Origin: Perkinsus olseni
Lineage: Eukaryota > Perkinsozoa > Perkinsida > Perkinsidae
Assembly: GCA_013115135.1 (NCBI GenBank)
Contig: JABANP010000211.1
Span: 1 to 64,000, forward strand
DNA: 64,000 nucleotides
Direction of reading: 5' to 3'
The notes beneath the pieces were generated by a model that had not been told where the DNA came from, made no database searches, and saw only the letters and a list, made by a program, of their open reading frames with translations. Every line of letters starts with the position of its first letter. Within the stretch, counting starts at the first letter, position 1. The translations under genes were made by a program, and so were the position numbers. Shown here piece after piece: positions 18,049 through 30,146 of this stretch.

Positions 18049-21000
18049 TTGTGAGAATTCTGCAATGCAATGCGAGACGTTCTAGTGAGGTTTTACTTTC
18101 TTTCTTCGGTTTTCTACAAGAACGAGCCCAGGTGGCTGATGTTGTTTTTGTTTCTGAGCCCCCATCATCAATCTTTGTAAATGACTATATTGTTTTTCGT
18201 AATAATAGCAGCAGTAAGTCGGCTATTCTAGTTCATTCTGCTCTTTACCATGACTGTGTTTTAGTTTCTACGGACTCAGATTTTATAACATTAGTTTATT
18301 ATAAAGACCTGCTTCTTTCGTCATTTTACGTACCTCCTACTGTTAATAATTGGGAGGACTATTCCTTCCTCAACGTTCTTGATGAGGTCTCTCTGGAAAG
18401 GGCAATCATAGGAGGCGACTCCAATGGTGTTTCCCCTTTATGGTGTCCGGCTGACTATGTCTCTACTCATGAGCAAAGACAACGAGGAGAGTGGCTATCT
18501 GAACATCTATCCGGTCGTGGTTTTATCTGTGAATGTCAAGGAACCTCTCCTACCTTCTATAATTCCACTTTTGCTGACTGCCAGAGAAATGGGGGAAGGG
18601 CAGTCATTGATGTTACTTTTTCGTGTGGCCGTATCTCCTGTGAAAATTGGTTCGTTTCGGTTGAGCCTGGACTATGGGATCATTATCCGATCACTTTTAC
18701 GGTATCATGGGATGACGATGGTACTGTACCGCTAGTTAAGCATCAGCTGTATCATTATGCCTATAATTCCTGCGATTGGGATCACTATCGGAACTGGTTG
18801 CTTTCTTCGGTACACAAGATTGTTGTTGGCCCAATAACATCCCCGGATGACGCTCACTCCCGATATGAGTCTTTAGTGCACCACCTACAGGAAGCATTTA
18901 TTGCCTCCTCACGCAAGAGAAGGGTTGGGAGGAGGAGCGACAAGGCTCTTTATTGGTGGGATAATGAACTGCGGCAGAAGCGTGCCAGCATGAAGAAGTT
19001 GTATCGTCAAGGAAATGTGCAAGGCTATCGGTTGGCTAGAAATGACTATCGACGTTGTATTTCTCAAAAGAAGGAATTGGCCTTTGGGGCCTTCCTTCGT
19101 AGCATTAGTGATCTATCTGATGCTGATTTGTACAAGAAGATTAAACGAACCCCATCTTTGCCCTGTAGACTGTTGGAAGACGATATAGATGTGGACGCTA
19201 CCTTGGACCGTCTGGCTTCTCATTATGTTGGTACTCAGAATCTGGACATGACTCATTTTCTTCGAAATCTTGTTGGTTCTGACTACTCGGTTGGCTTACT
19301 ACCTTTGGAGTTTGAAAACTTTACCTTAGATGAATTATCTAAGGTGCTTAAACGAAGGCAGACCTCCAAGGATAAGGCTCCTGGTGATGATGGTATTAGA
19401 CTTAGTTTTATCATTAATGCGCCCGAGTATATCCATATCGAACTTCTTCGTCTTATTAACTATTGTATTAAGGTTGGGGTGGTACTTCCAGAATGGAGAC
19501 TCTCCAAGGTTATTTTTCTGAATAAAATGGGGAAAGACCCAAAGACCGTTAAGTCCTTACGCCCTATTAGTCTTACTAGTACTCTTGGTAAGACCTGTGA
19601 ATTCCTTATACTGGAGCGATTAAATGGTATAATTAAACGACTGTATGATAGGGGTTCTCAGTATGGTTTCATTCGTGGACGAAGTACTATTAATGTGGTG
19701 GACAAGCTATGTGCTTGGGCCCACTCTGAAAAACGTTGGGCAATATTGAGCACTGATTTCAGTAATGCTTTTGGTGAAATCTCTCATTCGTGTATTGAGG
19801 ACGCTCTCCGGAAGGAAAATGCTGATCCTGCTTTAATCCGTTGGATTATGCGATGGTTAAGGGATAGAGGTGCTAAAGTTATTTATGGAGGTCATACTAT
19901 CGATAAGAAGCTCTTCCCTGGTAAGGGTTGCCCTCAGGGTGGTGGCCTTTCACCTTGCCTTTTTATTTTGGGTGTTGGGGATATAGGCAATACGGTCTGT
20001 GAGAAACTGCAAGAAGCCATACCTCACGCCCGTTTTAGTTGGGTTAGCTATGCTGATGATGCTTATCTGCTTATCTCTTGGAAACAAGTGACCCCACCGG
20101 AACAAATGAGGGCTGACATTGAGAAGGCTTACGAAATTATTAAGCAGGCTTCTGGCACTAAAGATTTGGCTCTGGAAAGAACCAAATGCCAGGTCCTCTC
20201 GAATATCAGCTCTTTGCGGTCGTTGGATATTCCTGGGTATGTTACAGAACTGAATGTGCTTGGAGTCCTACTAACTTCTCGTATGAACTTCTTTCCTCAT
20301 ATAAAACGCAGGGCCTCCTTGGCTTTGCAAGCTGCAAATGGCCTTTTGCGCTTTATTAGGAGAGAAGCTGGTGTTACCCCGATAAGGTGTCTGCAGGTCT
20401 ATGAGAAGATCCTGATCCCGAGGATTGGTTATGGTATTGAAATCTATGACTCGGCTCTCTGTCTGCCGTATGTAAAAACTTACCTCGATAGGATTGGTAA
20501 CTTGGTCATAAGGGCAGCTTTCCGTCTACGCCGTTCGTCCCCGATTGATTATCTCCATACTCTTTCTGGGTTCTCCCCACTGAGCGATATACTTTGGGGT
20601 AAGGCCCTGGTAGCACACTTCCACAAAGGCTCACTTCTTAATGTCGTTGGGCAGCGTGCCAAGGTTCAGAAGGTTAAGTTCATGGACAAGGTTTGTGCTT
20701 ATGGTTTTGAGGATGGATATAGGGGGGAAAGTATTACCTTTAATCCATACCTTGATCTTGAGATCAGAGATAGGATCTGTATTGTGAATGACAGTCTGGA
20801 AAGTTTGCGCCACGAGGAACAGTGCACCTCCAATTGGAAAGCTTATACGGATGGTTCTGTGGCACGCAATAGCCGGTATACTGTTACTTCTGTGGGAGCA
20901 GCTTTTTATGTAGAAGGTCCCTTGGAAAGAAGGGAGAGTGGTGGTGTTAGGCTTCCTATTACCGCCTCGATCCTTTAAGCAGAACTCCGTGCAATCATTT

Positions 21001-21686
21001 TATTATTGGAATGGTGCTGCTCTACTCCGGAACTGGTGGATGTTACGGTGTCAATATTTACGGATAGTAAATCTGGTTTGCTGCTTCTCCGTTCCTGTAG
21101 TACATCAGAACTGGTATCTACTATTAGACGACTAGATTCCGCAGCTGCAGAAAAAGGGGTTATCCTTCGGTATAACTGGATCCCTGGTCACTCTACTTGT
21201 AGAGGGAACCAGTTAGTGGATATCCTGGCAAATGAGGCTCGTGCCCTTAATAATATCGATGTGTGCCCTTGCAGCCTTTCAGTTACTAAGGCCAGGATTT
21301 GGTGCAAATTGCAAGCTGATCAAAGAGAGAGAGTGAGAATGCTGCCTGCAGATACCGCCATGGCGCTTCGTAGCTCTCATCAGAGAGACTGCCTTAGAGA
21401 CATTGTCTCACATCGCCATGACTCAGGTGCTTTCTGCAGGATTCTGATTGGACATTCGCCCCTTCTGAATGCCTACAGATTTAGACCAGATCATGGGACT
21501 TTTCTTTGTGGACACTGCCATCAAATTGATACTTCGAGACACCTCCTATTTTACTGTGAGGAACCAAATAGGAAATCGATAAGGCCCTCTTGGATTGATC
21601 CTTCTGGTACTTTTTCGCAGTTGACGGTCACTAAAAGCAGAATTGTGGACATGATTAATTTTTGCAAAAAATTAGAAAAGCTGTGA
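18045..21686 (+). pseudogene. element B ORF2: endonuclease-RT-RNase H, one internal stop
   Basis: The ATG at 18045 overlaps the ORF1 stop. Domains in order: APE endonuclease (SEPP near 44; GGDSNGVSPLW near 125; VIDVTFS near 192; WDHYPI near 215), RT (LRPISL, STDFSNAFG, GCPQGGGLSP, SYADD near 668 with both catalytic Asp), RNase H (YTDGS, then TAA, then AELRAI; FTDSKS; NQLVDIL) and C-x2-C-x7-H-x4-C. The TAA at 20976-20978 stands exactly where the Q of the QAEL motif is expected, and the frame continues unbroken to 21686. A single CAA-to-TAA change is the simplest explanation. Confidence 0.9.
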
Positions 21687-21767
21687 AGGGAGATAATCTC
21701 TAGCCTGGTATTCTGAGCTTCTGATTAATCTCTCTCTTGCAGCCTTACTGTTGTCCTTCTCTTAAAA

Positions 21768-21797
21768 GCCGTCTTTCGGCGTCTGACGTTAAATCTC

Positions 21798-21829
<32 letters not shown>

Positions 21830-21830
21830 C
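21768..21830 (+). other. element B 3' end: hairpin, conserved end motif, (AAC)11 tail
   Basis: GCCG (21768-21771) pairs with CGGC (21777-21780) around TCTTT. GACGTTAAATCTC (21785-21797) and eleven AAC repeats (21798-21830) follow, running into the host array. Confidence 0.7.
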
Positions 21831-22113
21831 TACAACTACGACTACTACAACTACGACGACCACGACCACGACCACGACCACGACGACGACCACGACCACG
21901 ACCACGACGACGACGACGACCACGACCACGACCACGACCACGATCACGACGACTACAACTACGACTACTACAACTACGACGACCACGACTACTACAACCA
22001 CGACGACCACGACTACTACAACTACGACGACGACCACGACTACTACAACTACGACGACCACGACCACGACTACTACAACTACGACGACGACGACCACGAC
22101 TACTACAACTACG

Positions 22114-22154
<41 letters not shown>

Positions 22155-22725
22155 GACTACAACTACGACTACTACAACTACGACGACCACGACTACTACA
22201 ACCACGACGACCACGACTACTACAACTACGACGACGACCACGACTACTACAACTACGACGACCACGACTACTACAACTACGACTACTACAACTACGACGA
22301 CCACGACCACGACTACTACAACCACGACTACTACAACTACGACGACCACGACTACTACAACCACGACTACTACAACTACGACGACCACGACTACTACAAC
22401 TACGACGACCACGACTACTACAACTACGACGACCACGACCACGACTACTACAACTACGACGACCACGACTACTACAACTACGACGACCACGACCACGACT
22501 ACTACAACTACAACTACGACGACCACGACTACTACAACTACGACGACCACGACCACGACTACTACAACTACGACGACGACGACCACGACTACTACAACTA
22601 CGACGACCACGACTACTACAACTACGACGACGACGACCACGACTACTACAACTACGACGACCACGACTACTACAACTACGACGACGACGACGACCACGAC
22701 CACGACCACGACTACTACAACTACG

Positions 22726-22766
<41 letters not shown>

Positions 22767-22986
22767 TACTACAACTACGACTACTACAACTACGACTACT
22801 ACAACTACGACTACTACAACTACGACGACCACGACCACGACTACTACAACTACGACGACCACGACCACGACGACCACGACTACTACAACTACGACGACCA
22901 CGACCACGACGACCACGACCACGACTACTACAACTACGACGACCACGACTACTACAACTACGACGACCACGACTACTACAACTACT
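21831..22986 (+). repeat. ACN-codon (poly-Thr) array, segment 3
   Basis: This is the same kind of uninterrupted triplet array as segment 2, between elements B and C. It is in the threonine frame throughout and ends ACTACAACTACT at the junction with element C. Confidence 0.9.
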
Positions 22987-23026
22987 AAGTTGTGTTCTTT
23001 TTTTTCCAACCCAACTCTCTCTCGCA

Positions 23027-24601
23027 ATGACTCGCAACGACTCTGCTCCCGCCCCTTCCTCGACTCGTCGTCCCTCTACCCGTGCGGCTCCCACCCCGCC
23101 GTCGGCTCAAGTGACTGCGGATGAGGAAGTGGATCTCTCTACCCAAAGATCTATTGAGGACATCATTGATAACCTGGACGAAACTGGTTCCAGGAACGGT
23201 AGGTCCCAGGGAAATCCTAGGGGTCGCACGGCCGCCATTGGTGGCTTCGACCCGAATTCTAATAATGGCGAATTGCTTGGCTGGCTGCTGGATGGCATCA
23301 ATAAATATGATGGGGTTCGCCTTGCCACATCCGCCGCCACCAACTTTAAGGAATGTATCGGTCTACTGAGCACGAGATGGCTAGTCGCCATGGAGAAGCT
23401 CAGTGCCAAGGACCAGCAAATCATTGATCTTGTTTCTGAACTGGCCGCGGCCAAGGCGCAACTTGCCGAAGCCAACCTCCCATCTGTCCTCGCCAAGAAG
23501 CGCAGACCCGACACTGGGGTCGACTCCCTCAGACACAGCGTCGTCAGCGACGCGGGCGGAACTGACAACGAATCGGTTTTCACCTCTAGTGATTGGAATC
23601 CCGATATCGGTGGGCCGGCCGGCAGCCTAAACCTGCGTGATTGGGCGGACTCCTCACCCGATCCTTCATCATCTGCTCCCCCCCGCCCCCCCACGCGCGG
23701 GAACCCTAGACCTAGATCAAGATCTGGCGGGCCACAAGCTTCGCGTGCTCGGGCTAACCCAAGCCGCCAGCCCAGCCCTCCCCAACCCCAAAGACGTCAC
23801 ATACTGATCATCAACCGCAAGTCAGCTGTCGGCTCGAGCATCATCTGGCCCTTCTTAGACAAGGAAGACGCGGCACTTAAGGACATCAAAGACACAGTCC
23901 TTGGTGTCCTCCGGGAGGAAAGGATACTCAGCTCCTTCGTGAGCCGCGGTGGTCTGGCATTGTCCTTCTCGTCTGAGCAGGATCTCAACTCAGCCCGTGA
24001 CAAGCTGAGCCGCTCTGACGACGACCTTGCCTTTAAGACCACCAGCGGCAAGGAGACCCTAGTCAGACTGATGTGCCCCTCTGAGTCCAACGGCGAGTTA
24101 TCCGTCAAGGGCGATAGACAGACCTTCCTGGCCAACTCGTCCAAGTTCCTCTGCGATATCGCCGTCAGGAACGGTGTGCCGACTGACGGCGTGTCTATCG
24201 TCAGGCGCTCCCAAGGAGGTGTGATCTTCATCAAGGGTCCCAGCCATGTATTGACTTCCTGGTTGGCCAAGGCGCATCTCTACACTGGTCTCTCGCGCGT
24301 CCAAGTGAAAAGGGCTTCCTCGGATGCGCTCTGCTTCACCTGTGGAGCCTATCACCCCCGCATCCCCGGCAGTCGCTGCCCTAGGGCGCCCAAATGCGTT
24401 AAATGTGGGGGCGATCACCCCTTAGCGGAATGTACATGCCCCCGCGACTTTGCGGGGCCTGACCGCTCGTGCAGCAACTGTGGCGCTACGGGCCACTCTG
24501 CTCTGAACTACAAGTGCCAGCCCATCAAGCTGCAGCCTGTTCGTGAGGAAGTCCCCCTAGTCGCTCCTCCCCCTCGTGAGGGGCCCCCTCCCAGACTGTG
24601 A
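23027..24601 (+). CDS. element C ORF1 (gag-like, zinc knuckles)
   Basis: 524 residues from the ATG at 23027 to TGA 24599-24601. The N-terminal 60 residues are rich in Ser, Pro, Thr and Ala. A predicted helical part follows, then a Pro/Arg-rich linker, a folded region (LIINRKSAVGSS to RRSQGGV) and three cysteine clusters at the end: CFTCGAYH with a following C, CVKCGGDHPLAEC (classic CCHC) and CSNCGATGHSALNYKC. The likely role is RNA binding in the retroelement RNP. The frame upstream of 23027 comes from the array and is a shadow. The match to the relic at 4356 supports the reading frame. Confidence 0.85.
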   Translation: MTRNDSAPAPSSTRRPSTRAAPTPPSAQVTADEEVDLSTQRSIEDIIDNLDETGSRNGRSQGNPRGRTAAIGGFDPNSNNGELLGWLLDGINKYDGVRLATSAATNFKECIGLLSTRWLVAMEKLSAKDQQIIDLVSELAAAKAQLAEANLPSVLAKKRRPDTGVDSLRHSVVSDAGGTDNESVFTSSDWNPDIGGPAGSLNLRDWADSSPDPSSSAPPRPPTRGNPRPRSRSGGPQASRARANPSRQPSPPQPQRRHILIINRKSAVGSSIIWPFLDKEDAALKDIKDTVLGVLREERILSSFVSRGGLALSFSSEQDLNSARDKLSRSDDDLAFKTTSGKETLVRLMCPSESNGELSVKGDRQTFLANSSKFLCDIAVRNGVPTDGVSIVRRSQGGVIFIKGPSHVLTSWLAKAHLYTGLSRVQVKRASSDALCFTCGAYHPRIPGSRCPRAPKCVKCGGDHPLAECTCPRDFAGPDRSCSNCGATGHSALNYKCQPIKLQPVREEVPLVAPPPREGPPPRL

Positions 24602-24611
24602 CGGGGCGTAG

Positions 24612-27600
24612 GGCTCCCCGACCACCCCGCGGCCTTTGAAGGTCGTGGTCCATAACATTAACCGTAGCCTAGATGCTCTCTCTGAGTGGCTTAGAGCAGC
24701 CGACTTTGACGTCGTACTATTACAAGAATGTCCGCCTTCTCTTAGTCGTAGATCTAGTTACCTCAATTACAACATCATTCTCTCCGAGCCTAACCCCGGG
24801 GCACGTGGTCGGGCAACTGACTGGCATAGGGCGGCGATACTCCACTCCAAGGACCTGCCAGTGGTCTCTTCTTACGCCTGCCCGGACCTGGCCTCGGCTG
24901 TTCTAAGGGTCAACGACACTCTCAGCATTCGCTTTATCTCCTTCTACGGTGATTCATCACTGCCTATGGAGGACGCCATCAATTCCCTAGCCCGCTGCTG
25001 CGAGTCTGCCCCTGCGCTCCCCATCCTCGCTGGCGGGGACTCCAATGCTTTCTCACCCCTGTGGTTCTCACCGTACCACCCTCCCTCAGATCCTAGGGTG
25101 GGTCGAGGCGCACTGCTTGAGCGGTTCGTGCTCTCGAACGGCTTCAATATCTGCTCCCGCAACAAGGACATTCCCTCTTTCCAGGGCGCCCAAGGCTCAA
25201 GTTTCATCGATCTGGCGTTCGCAAGGGAGCTGACGGTTGACCCCCTAGAGCCGATCCAAACCCTCAGCGACCATCTCGCTTTGCCACTATTGATCATCCC
25301 GACACCCTCGCCTAGTCAGTCATACCCCAAGCGGAGGTCCCCAAGGGACACGGACTGGGATGCCTTCAGTAGACACCTAGAGTCCTTCAATAGGACAGCT
25401 CCTCTCATCTCCTCGACCGAGGACATCGAGCGCCTGGCAGTGTCCCTAGCGGATGATGTCCAAGTCGCGGTCAGGCTGTCGACTCCATCGCGGAAGCCAC
25501 CTTCCCCCGCCCAGCTTCGGGCGCGGAACGGTGAGTCCTGGTGGAATGAACAGTTGGAGAAGCAGCGGAAAGCTCTCCGGAATCTCCAGGCGAAGATCCG
25601 CAGGTTGCGTAAAAGGACTGACCCACCACATGATCAAATCCGTGTACTCGAGGCGCAGTTCGTGCACTCCAAGAAGCGCTACTATCGCGACATCAAGGTC
25701 GCTAAGCGAAACGCGTGGAGAACTGAGATGGCCAACCTCACTGCCCACGAACTAAACAAGCGCTTCAAGCCCAGGAAGGTGGCCAATGAGACCTACGATC
25801 CGTGCGAGCTACTAAACCACTTCATCTCCTCTCCGGGGGAATCCCCCGAATTCGCTTCACCCCTGGGGTCTGTCGAAACGTCCGGTTCACTCAATGGTCT
25901 TGGTGGCCCTGTAACTGCCCAGGAACTCTCTGACGCTATTAGAGGCTTCCCAAACGGGAAATCGCCGGGCGCAGACCAGGTCTCCTACGAGCACCTGAAA
26001 CGAGCTGTCGAGAACCCGTCCTGGAGAAACCGCATGCTTCTACTAGCGAATGCATGCCTGGACCGCTGCTTTGTCCCTAACTGCCTCAAGAACTCCTCTC
26101 TGATCATGCTCTACAAAGGAGGCAATAAACCCAGATTAAAACGGTGGCGCCCGATAGCCCTGTTGCCAGTGCTGTTGAAGGTTCTGGAGAAATTGATAGG
26201 GGGTCGCCTGAAGGCAATGATCAAACTGCCAGATAACCTTCATGGTTTCATCCCGAATCGGAGCACGACCTCGGCCCTTAGGGCCGTCACCGCGTCGCTT
26301 GAGGACTCTGCACACCGCTACAAACTCCTAGCCACTTTCGACGTCAGCTCTGCGTTCGACCGCGTCGACCACCGGGGACTCGTCCGTGCCGTCACCGAGC
26401 TCTCCTCCCCTGCGATGGGGAAACTTATCTCCAGTTATTCCCACGGACACACTGTCACTCTCGATGGCCACTCTAGGAATCGAGTCCGGGGCGTTCCCCA
26501 AGGCAGCTCCCTGGGTCCCCTACTATATGCCATCGCAACTGTGTCGCTCTCCCAATACATCTCTCGCACCTCCGACGACCTAGCGGCCACGGGCGTCAGG
26601 ATATCCGCCGAGCTCTATGCGGATGATACGGCTGTTGTCATCAGCTCGGATTGCTCGCGCACGGCAGTAGCGGCCCTGGCGGCCGTGGCGTCCACCATCA
26701 AGGAGTGGGCCACCCGATTCGGGCTTGAACTGGACTTGGCAAAGACGGAAATCCTGGTGGCGGACGATGACACCAGAGTGACCATCGCCGACCGCCTTGC
26801 TGACTCTGCGGTCGACGGTCTCTCTCGCGATCACTGCAAGCCCTCGATCATCTGGCTCGGAGTGACCATCTCCCGGAACTGGAGATCGCACATATGGAAG
26901 GCTCAGGGGAAGGTGAAAGGCCTATTGTCCAGGTTCAACAAACTGTCATGCAAGCTGTGGTCTATCTCGGCCGCCCAGGCTCTCTCACTTTGGAGGACCT
27001 GTGTGCTGCCAGTCTTCCTACACGGCTGTGAGTGTGGGGGCCGGTGGCACACACAAGCTGGTTTCAGGATACTGTTGTCGGTCTTGAAGCCTTCTTCTCG
27101 AAGTGGCTGTTCGGCCTCAACAGGTCGGCCCCAAACGAACTAACTTCGTTCGTGCTGGGTACCATCACTCCCAGTATCACTCAGCTTGTCATGACCAGAT
27201 GTTGTTCCTCGTGGCTTCACTGCACCGATCAGCCTGGCCTAAGACGATCGGAGCTCAGTGCCTTGCGGCGGTGTGGTTTCGACAAGGGCTCCTACTTTGA
27301 ACCGAGCAGGACCCCGACTGCTCCCCTCCCTCCCAACTTTCGGGTCTCCCTCACCCCCCCTGAAAATCTCCGCATCTCACGCTCAGTCCACGCTCCACTT
27401 CTACACAGACGGGAGCTTGTCCGACAAGACCCCCTTAGCAGCTAAGGTAGCTTGCGCGGCCGTATCTTGTTCCTTAGTGTCGGGTACAATCAAGGTCACA
27501 GGCTACAGGGGATGTCGGCTGGACGACAGGCTGACCATATTTCAAGCCGAACTCTGTGGGGCGCTCCTAGTTATCGACTGGTGCCTGGAACGTCTCGAGC

Positions 27601-28415
27601 ATAGTCGCCGGCTCCCTCCCTCTATAGTGGTACACGTAGATTCAAGGTCAGTGTTACAGTCTCTGGCCTCCGGTCGGAAGGGTACCATACTCCTGAACAC
27701 CTTCTGGTCCAGGGTTGACACACTTCTCAGGCGCTCTCCGGAGACAACCCTCTCCTTCCACTGGACTCCTGGCCACTCAGGCGTGGTCGGTAACGAAGCG
27801 GCGGACGTAGTGGCACGGCTGTTTAGCCGCTCGCCCCGTCCTGACCACCTGTCTACCCTCAAGCTAGGCCCCCTACCCGAACTCCCGGTTAGTCATTCGA
27901 GAAACAAGGCGTCTGTTCGCTCCAAGGTCTGGAGGCAGTCCAGGTGGTCTGAGAGGCTTCCCCACCTAGCTGCCGGGCGCTTCGGACTCTCACTTGGCCC
28001 TTCCCAGTTCGCGAGAATCACTCGGACTATCATCGACTGGAAAATGTCTGATCGGCGCCGAGTAATGGAATTCATCACGGGTCATTCCCCTACTCGGTCC
28101 TTCATAGGCCACCTGCGCCCTGGCATGCCTACCGGGTGTCGACACTGTAAGGGTGCACGCGAGACGCTGGTACACTTTCTGAGCTGTCCGTCCCCTCGGC
28201 TTGAGTCTATCCGCCTCCGTATATGGGGCACGCACTACCCTGGTGGTGTGGACCCTGATTGGCAGACCGCACTCGACTACAGGTTCGCCAAATCTCTCCT
28301 AGCTGGATGCCGGTCTGATTTACTGTCTCTTCGCTCTTTCCTGCGGTGGGTAGCCCCCTCGTGGGACAGCTACGGCTATACCACCCGAAGTACTCCCCAT
28401 GGCAATGGTATGTGA
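24612..28415 (+). pseudogene. element C ORF2: endonuclease-RT-RNase H, two frame changes
   Basis: The frame opens after TAG 24609-24611 and has no ATG before the endonuclease; the first usable codon is TTG at 24636. Endonuclease: LLQECPP, GGDSNAFSPLW, SSFIDLAFA, LSDHLALPL. RT: PGADQVSYEHL, WRPIALLPV, LLATFDVSSAFDRVD, GVPQGSSLGPLLY, LYADDTAVV. Near 27036-27040 (G5) the frame moves so that WLFGLNRSAPNEL is read; near 27354-27360 (C7) it moves back. Then comes RNase H: YTDGSL, FQAELCG, HVDSRS, GNEAADVV, all four acidic residues kept. The C-terminal CRHCKGARETLVHFLSC matches the zinc motif of A and B. Two compensating changes at homopolymers could be sequence errors. Confidence 0.85.
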
Positions 28416-28954
28416 CTGGGGCCCCCTGCGGACCCTTGAAACTAATCTGCATCCTCTCCCAACGGCGTGCGCACTCCTCTATCTTCTCTGTGAGGGGCGG
28501 CTTGGCGCATAGCGAATCCTTGCACTTGCACTACAAGATACCCCCCTCCCTCCTCGTCCACGATTGACCGCAACACTAGCGATCGGGCCGGGAACTGGGA
28601 TGGGGGGGTTAGCTCGGATTAGTTCGCTTCATTACGGGGCTCGTGGGGGGGCGCTTGTCGCGCTGGTGGTGGTCGTGGTGGTCGTGGTGGTACCGTGGTC
28701 GTGGTCGTGGTGGTACTCGTGGTGCCTGTGGTCGGCCGCGGCCTTGGAAGCCGCCCTAATGATGATGAATACCATTGTGTACCATGTCTTGTACTATGTC
28801 TTGTTTTCGTAAAAAAAAAACAAAAAAAAAAAAACTGATGGGGTGGGACGACAGCATACGATGTGAGCACCGACCTCCTTCGGGAACGCCCTCGGGCGGG
28901 GGGAAACACGGCTATACTGCCGAAAGTGTGCGGTGCACGCCGTTCCCCCGAACC
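28416..28954 (+). other. element C 3' UTR with reversed array piece, A-rich tract and branched fold
   Basis: This is about 540 bp without a gene, much longer than the ~100-bp 3' UTRs of A and B. It contains a GGT/CGT array (about 28660-28722), which is the host array type in reverse orientation, then an interrupted A tract (28810-28833). The end has strong potential stems: GGGGGAA (28899-28905) with TTCCCCC (28943-28949), enclosing CGGC/GCCG (28909-28912, 28919-28922) and GTGC/GCAC (28928-28931, 28935-28938). The A tract may mark an older 3' end. Confidence 0.65.
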
Positions 28955-28972
28955 AACAACAACAACAACAAC

Positions 28973-30146
28973 TACGACCACGACGACCACGACTACTACG
29001 ACCACGACGACCACGACTACAACTACGACGACCACGACTACTACAACCACGACGACCACAACCACGACGACTACGACGACCACAACGACCACGACTACTA
29101 CGACCACGACGACCACGACCACAACTACTACGACCACGACGACCACAACTACGACGACCACGACGACCACAACTACTACGACCACGACGACCACGACCAC
29201 GACGACCACAACTACGACGACCACAACTACGACCACGACCACGACTACTACAACTACGACGACCACAACTACTACGACCACGACTACTACAACTACGACG
29301 ACCACAACTACTACGACCACGACTACTACAACTACTACGACCACGACTACTACGACCACGACTACTACAACTACGACGACCACGACTACTACGACCACGA
29401 CGACCACGACTACTACAACTACGACGACCACGACTACTACAACCACGACGACCACGACTACTACGACCACGACGACTACGACCACGACTACTACGACCAC
29501 GACGACCACGACCACGACTACTACGACCACGACGACTACGACCACGACTACTACAACTACGACGACCACGACCACGACTACTACAACTACGACGACCACA
29601 ACTACTACAACTACGACGACCACGACTACTACGACCACGACGACCACGACCACGACTACTACAACTACGACGACCACGACCACGACGACCACAACTACTA
29701 CGACCACGACTACTACGACCCACAACTACGACGACCACGACTACTACAACCACGACGACCACAACTACTACGACCACTACGACCACAACCACGACTACTA
29801 CGACCACGACGACCACAACTACTACGACCACAACTACTACGACCACGACTACTACGACCACGACGACCACAACTACTACGACCACGACTACTACGACCAC
29901 AACTACTACGACCACGACGACCACAACTACTACGACGACCACGACGACCACAACTACTACGACCACGACTACTACGACCACGACGACCACAACTACTACG
30001 ACCACGACGACCACAACTACTACGACCACGACGACCACAACTACTACGACCACGACGACCACAACTACTACGACCACAACTACTACGACCACGACAACTA
30101 CTACGACCACGACGACCACAACTACTACGACCACAACGACCACAAC
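28973..30146 (+). repeat. ACN-codon (poly-Thr) array, segment 4
   Basis: A triplet array follows element C. Its composition differs from segments 2 and 3 by many ACCACAACTACTACG words, closer to the arrays of mucin-like gene 2. It is read as Thr in the frame ending at 31046; one extra C near 29720 shows only in the other frames. Confidence 0.8.

Larger units (their letters stand above)
17623..21830 (+). mobile_element. element B: non-LTR retrotransposon, truncated in ORF1
   Basis: It contains the end of ORF1 (zinc knuckles), ORF2 with endonuclease, RT and RNase H, a ~110-bp 3' UTR, a hairpin and eleven AAC repeats. The 5' end lies within ORF1 at the Thr array, so it is truncated. Base composition is more AT-rich than element C. 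It is dead by one in-frame stop in RNase H but otherwise open. The presence of APE endonuclease plus RNase H and a short-repeat tail places it with the I/LOA/Tad/R1-like groups; the exact clade is not determined. Confidence 0.9.
22987..28972 (+). mobile_element. element C: nearly full-length non-LTR retrotransposon
   Basis: About 6 kb long: a 40-bp 5' leader with a T8 tract, ORF1, ORF2 and a long 3' UTR ending in six AAC repeats (28955-28972). It is GC-rich and differs from A and B at the protein level, so it is a second family using the same insertion niche. ORF2 has two frame changes, both next to homopolymers. A gag relic at 4356-4765 belongs to this family. The T8 tract and short leader suggest a complete 5' end, which I cannot confirm from one copy. 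Confidence 0.85.
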
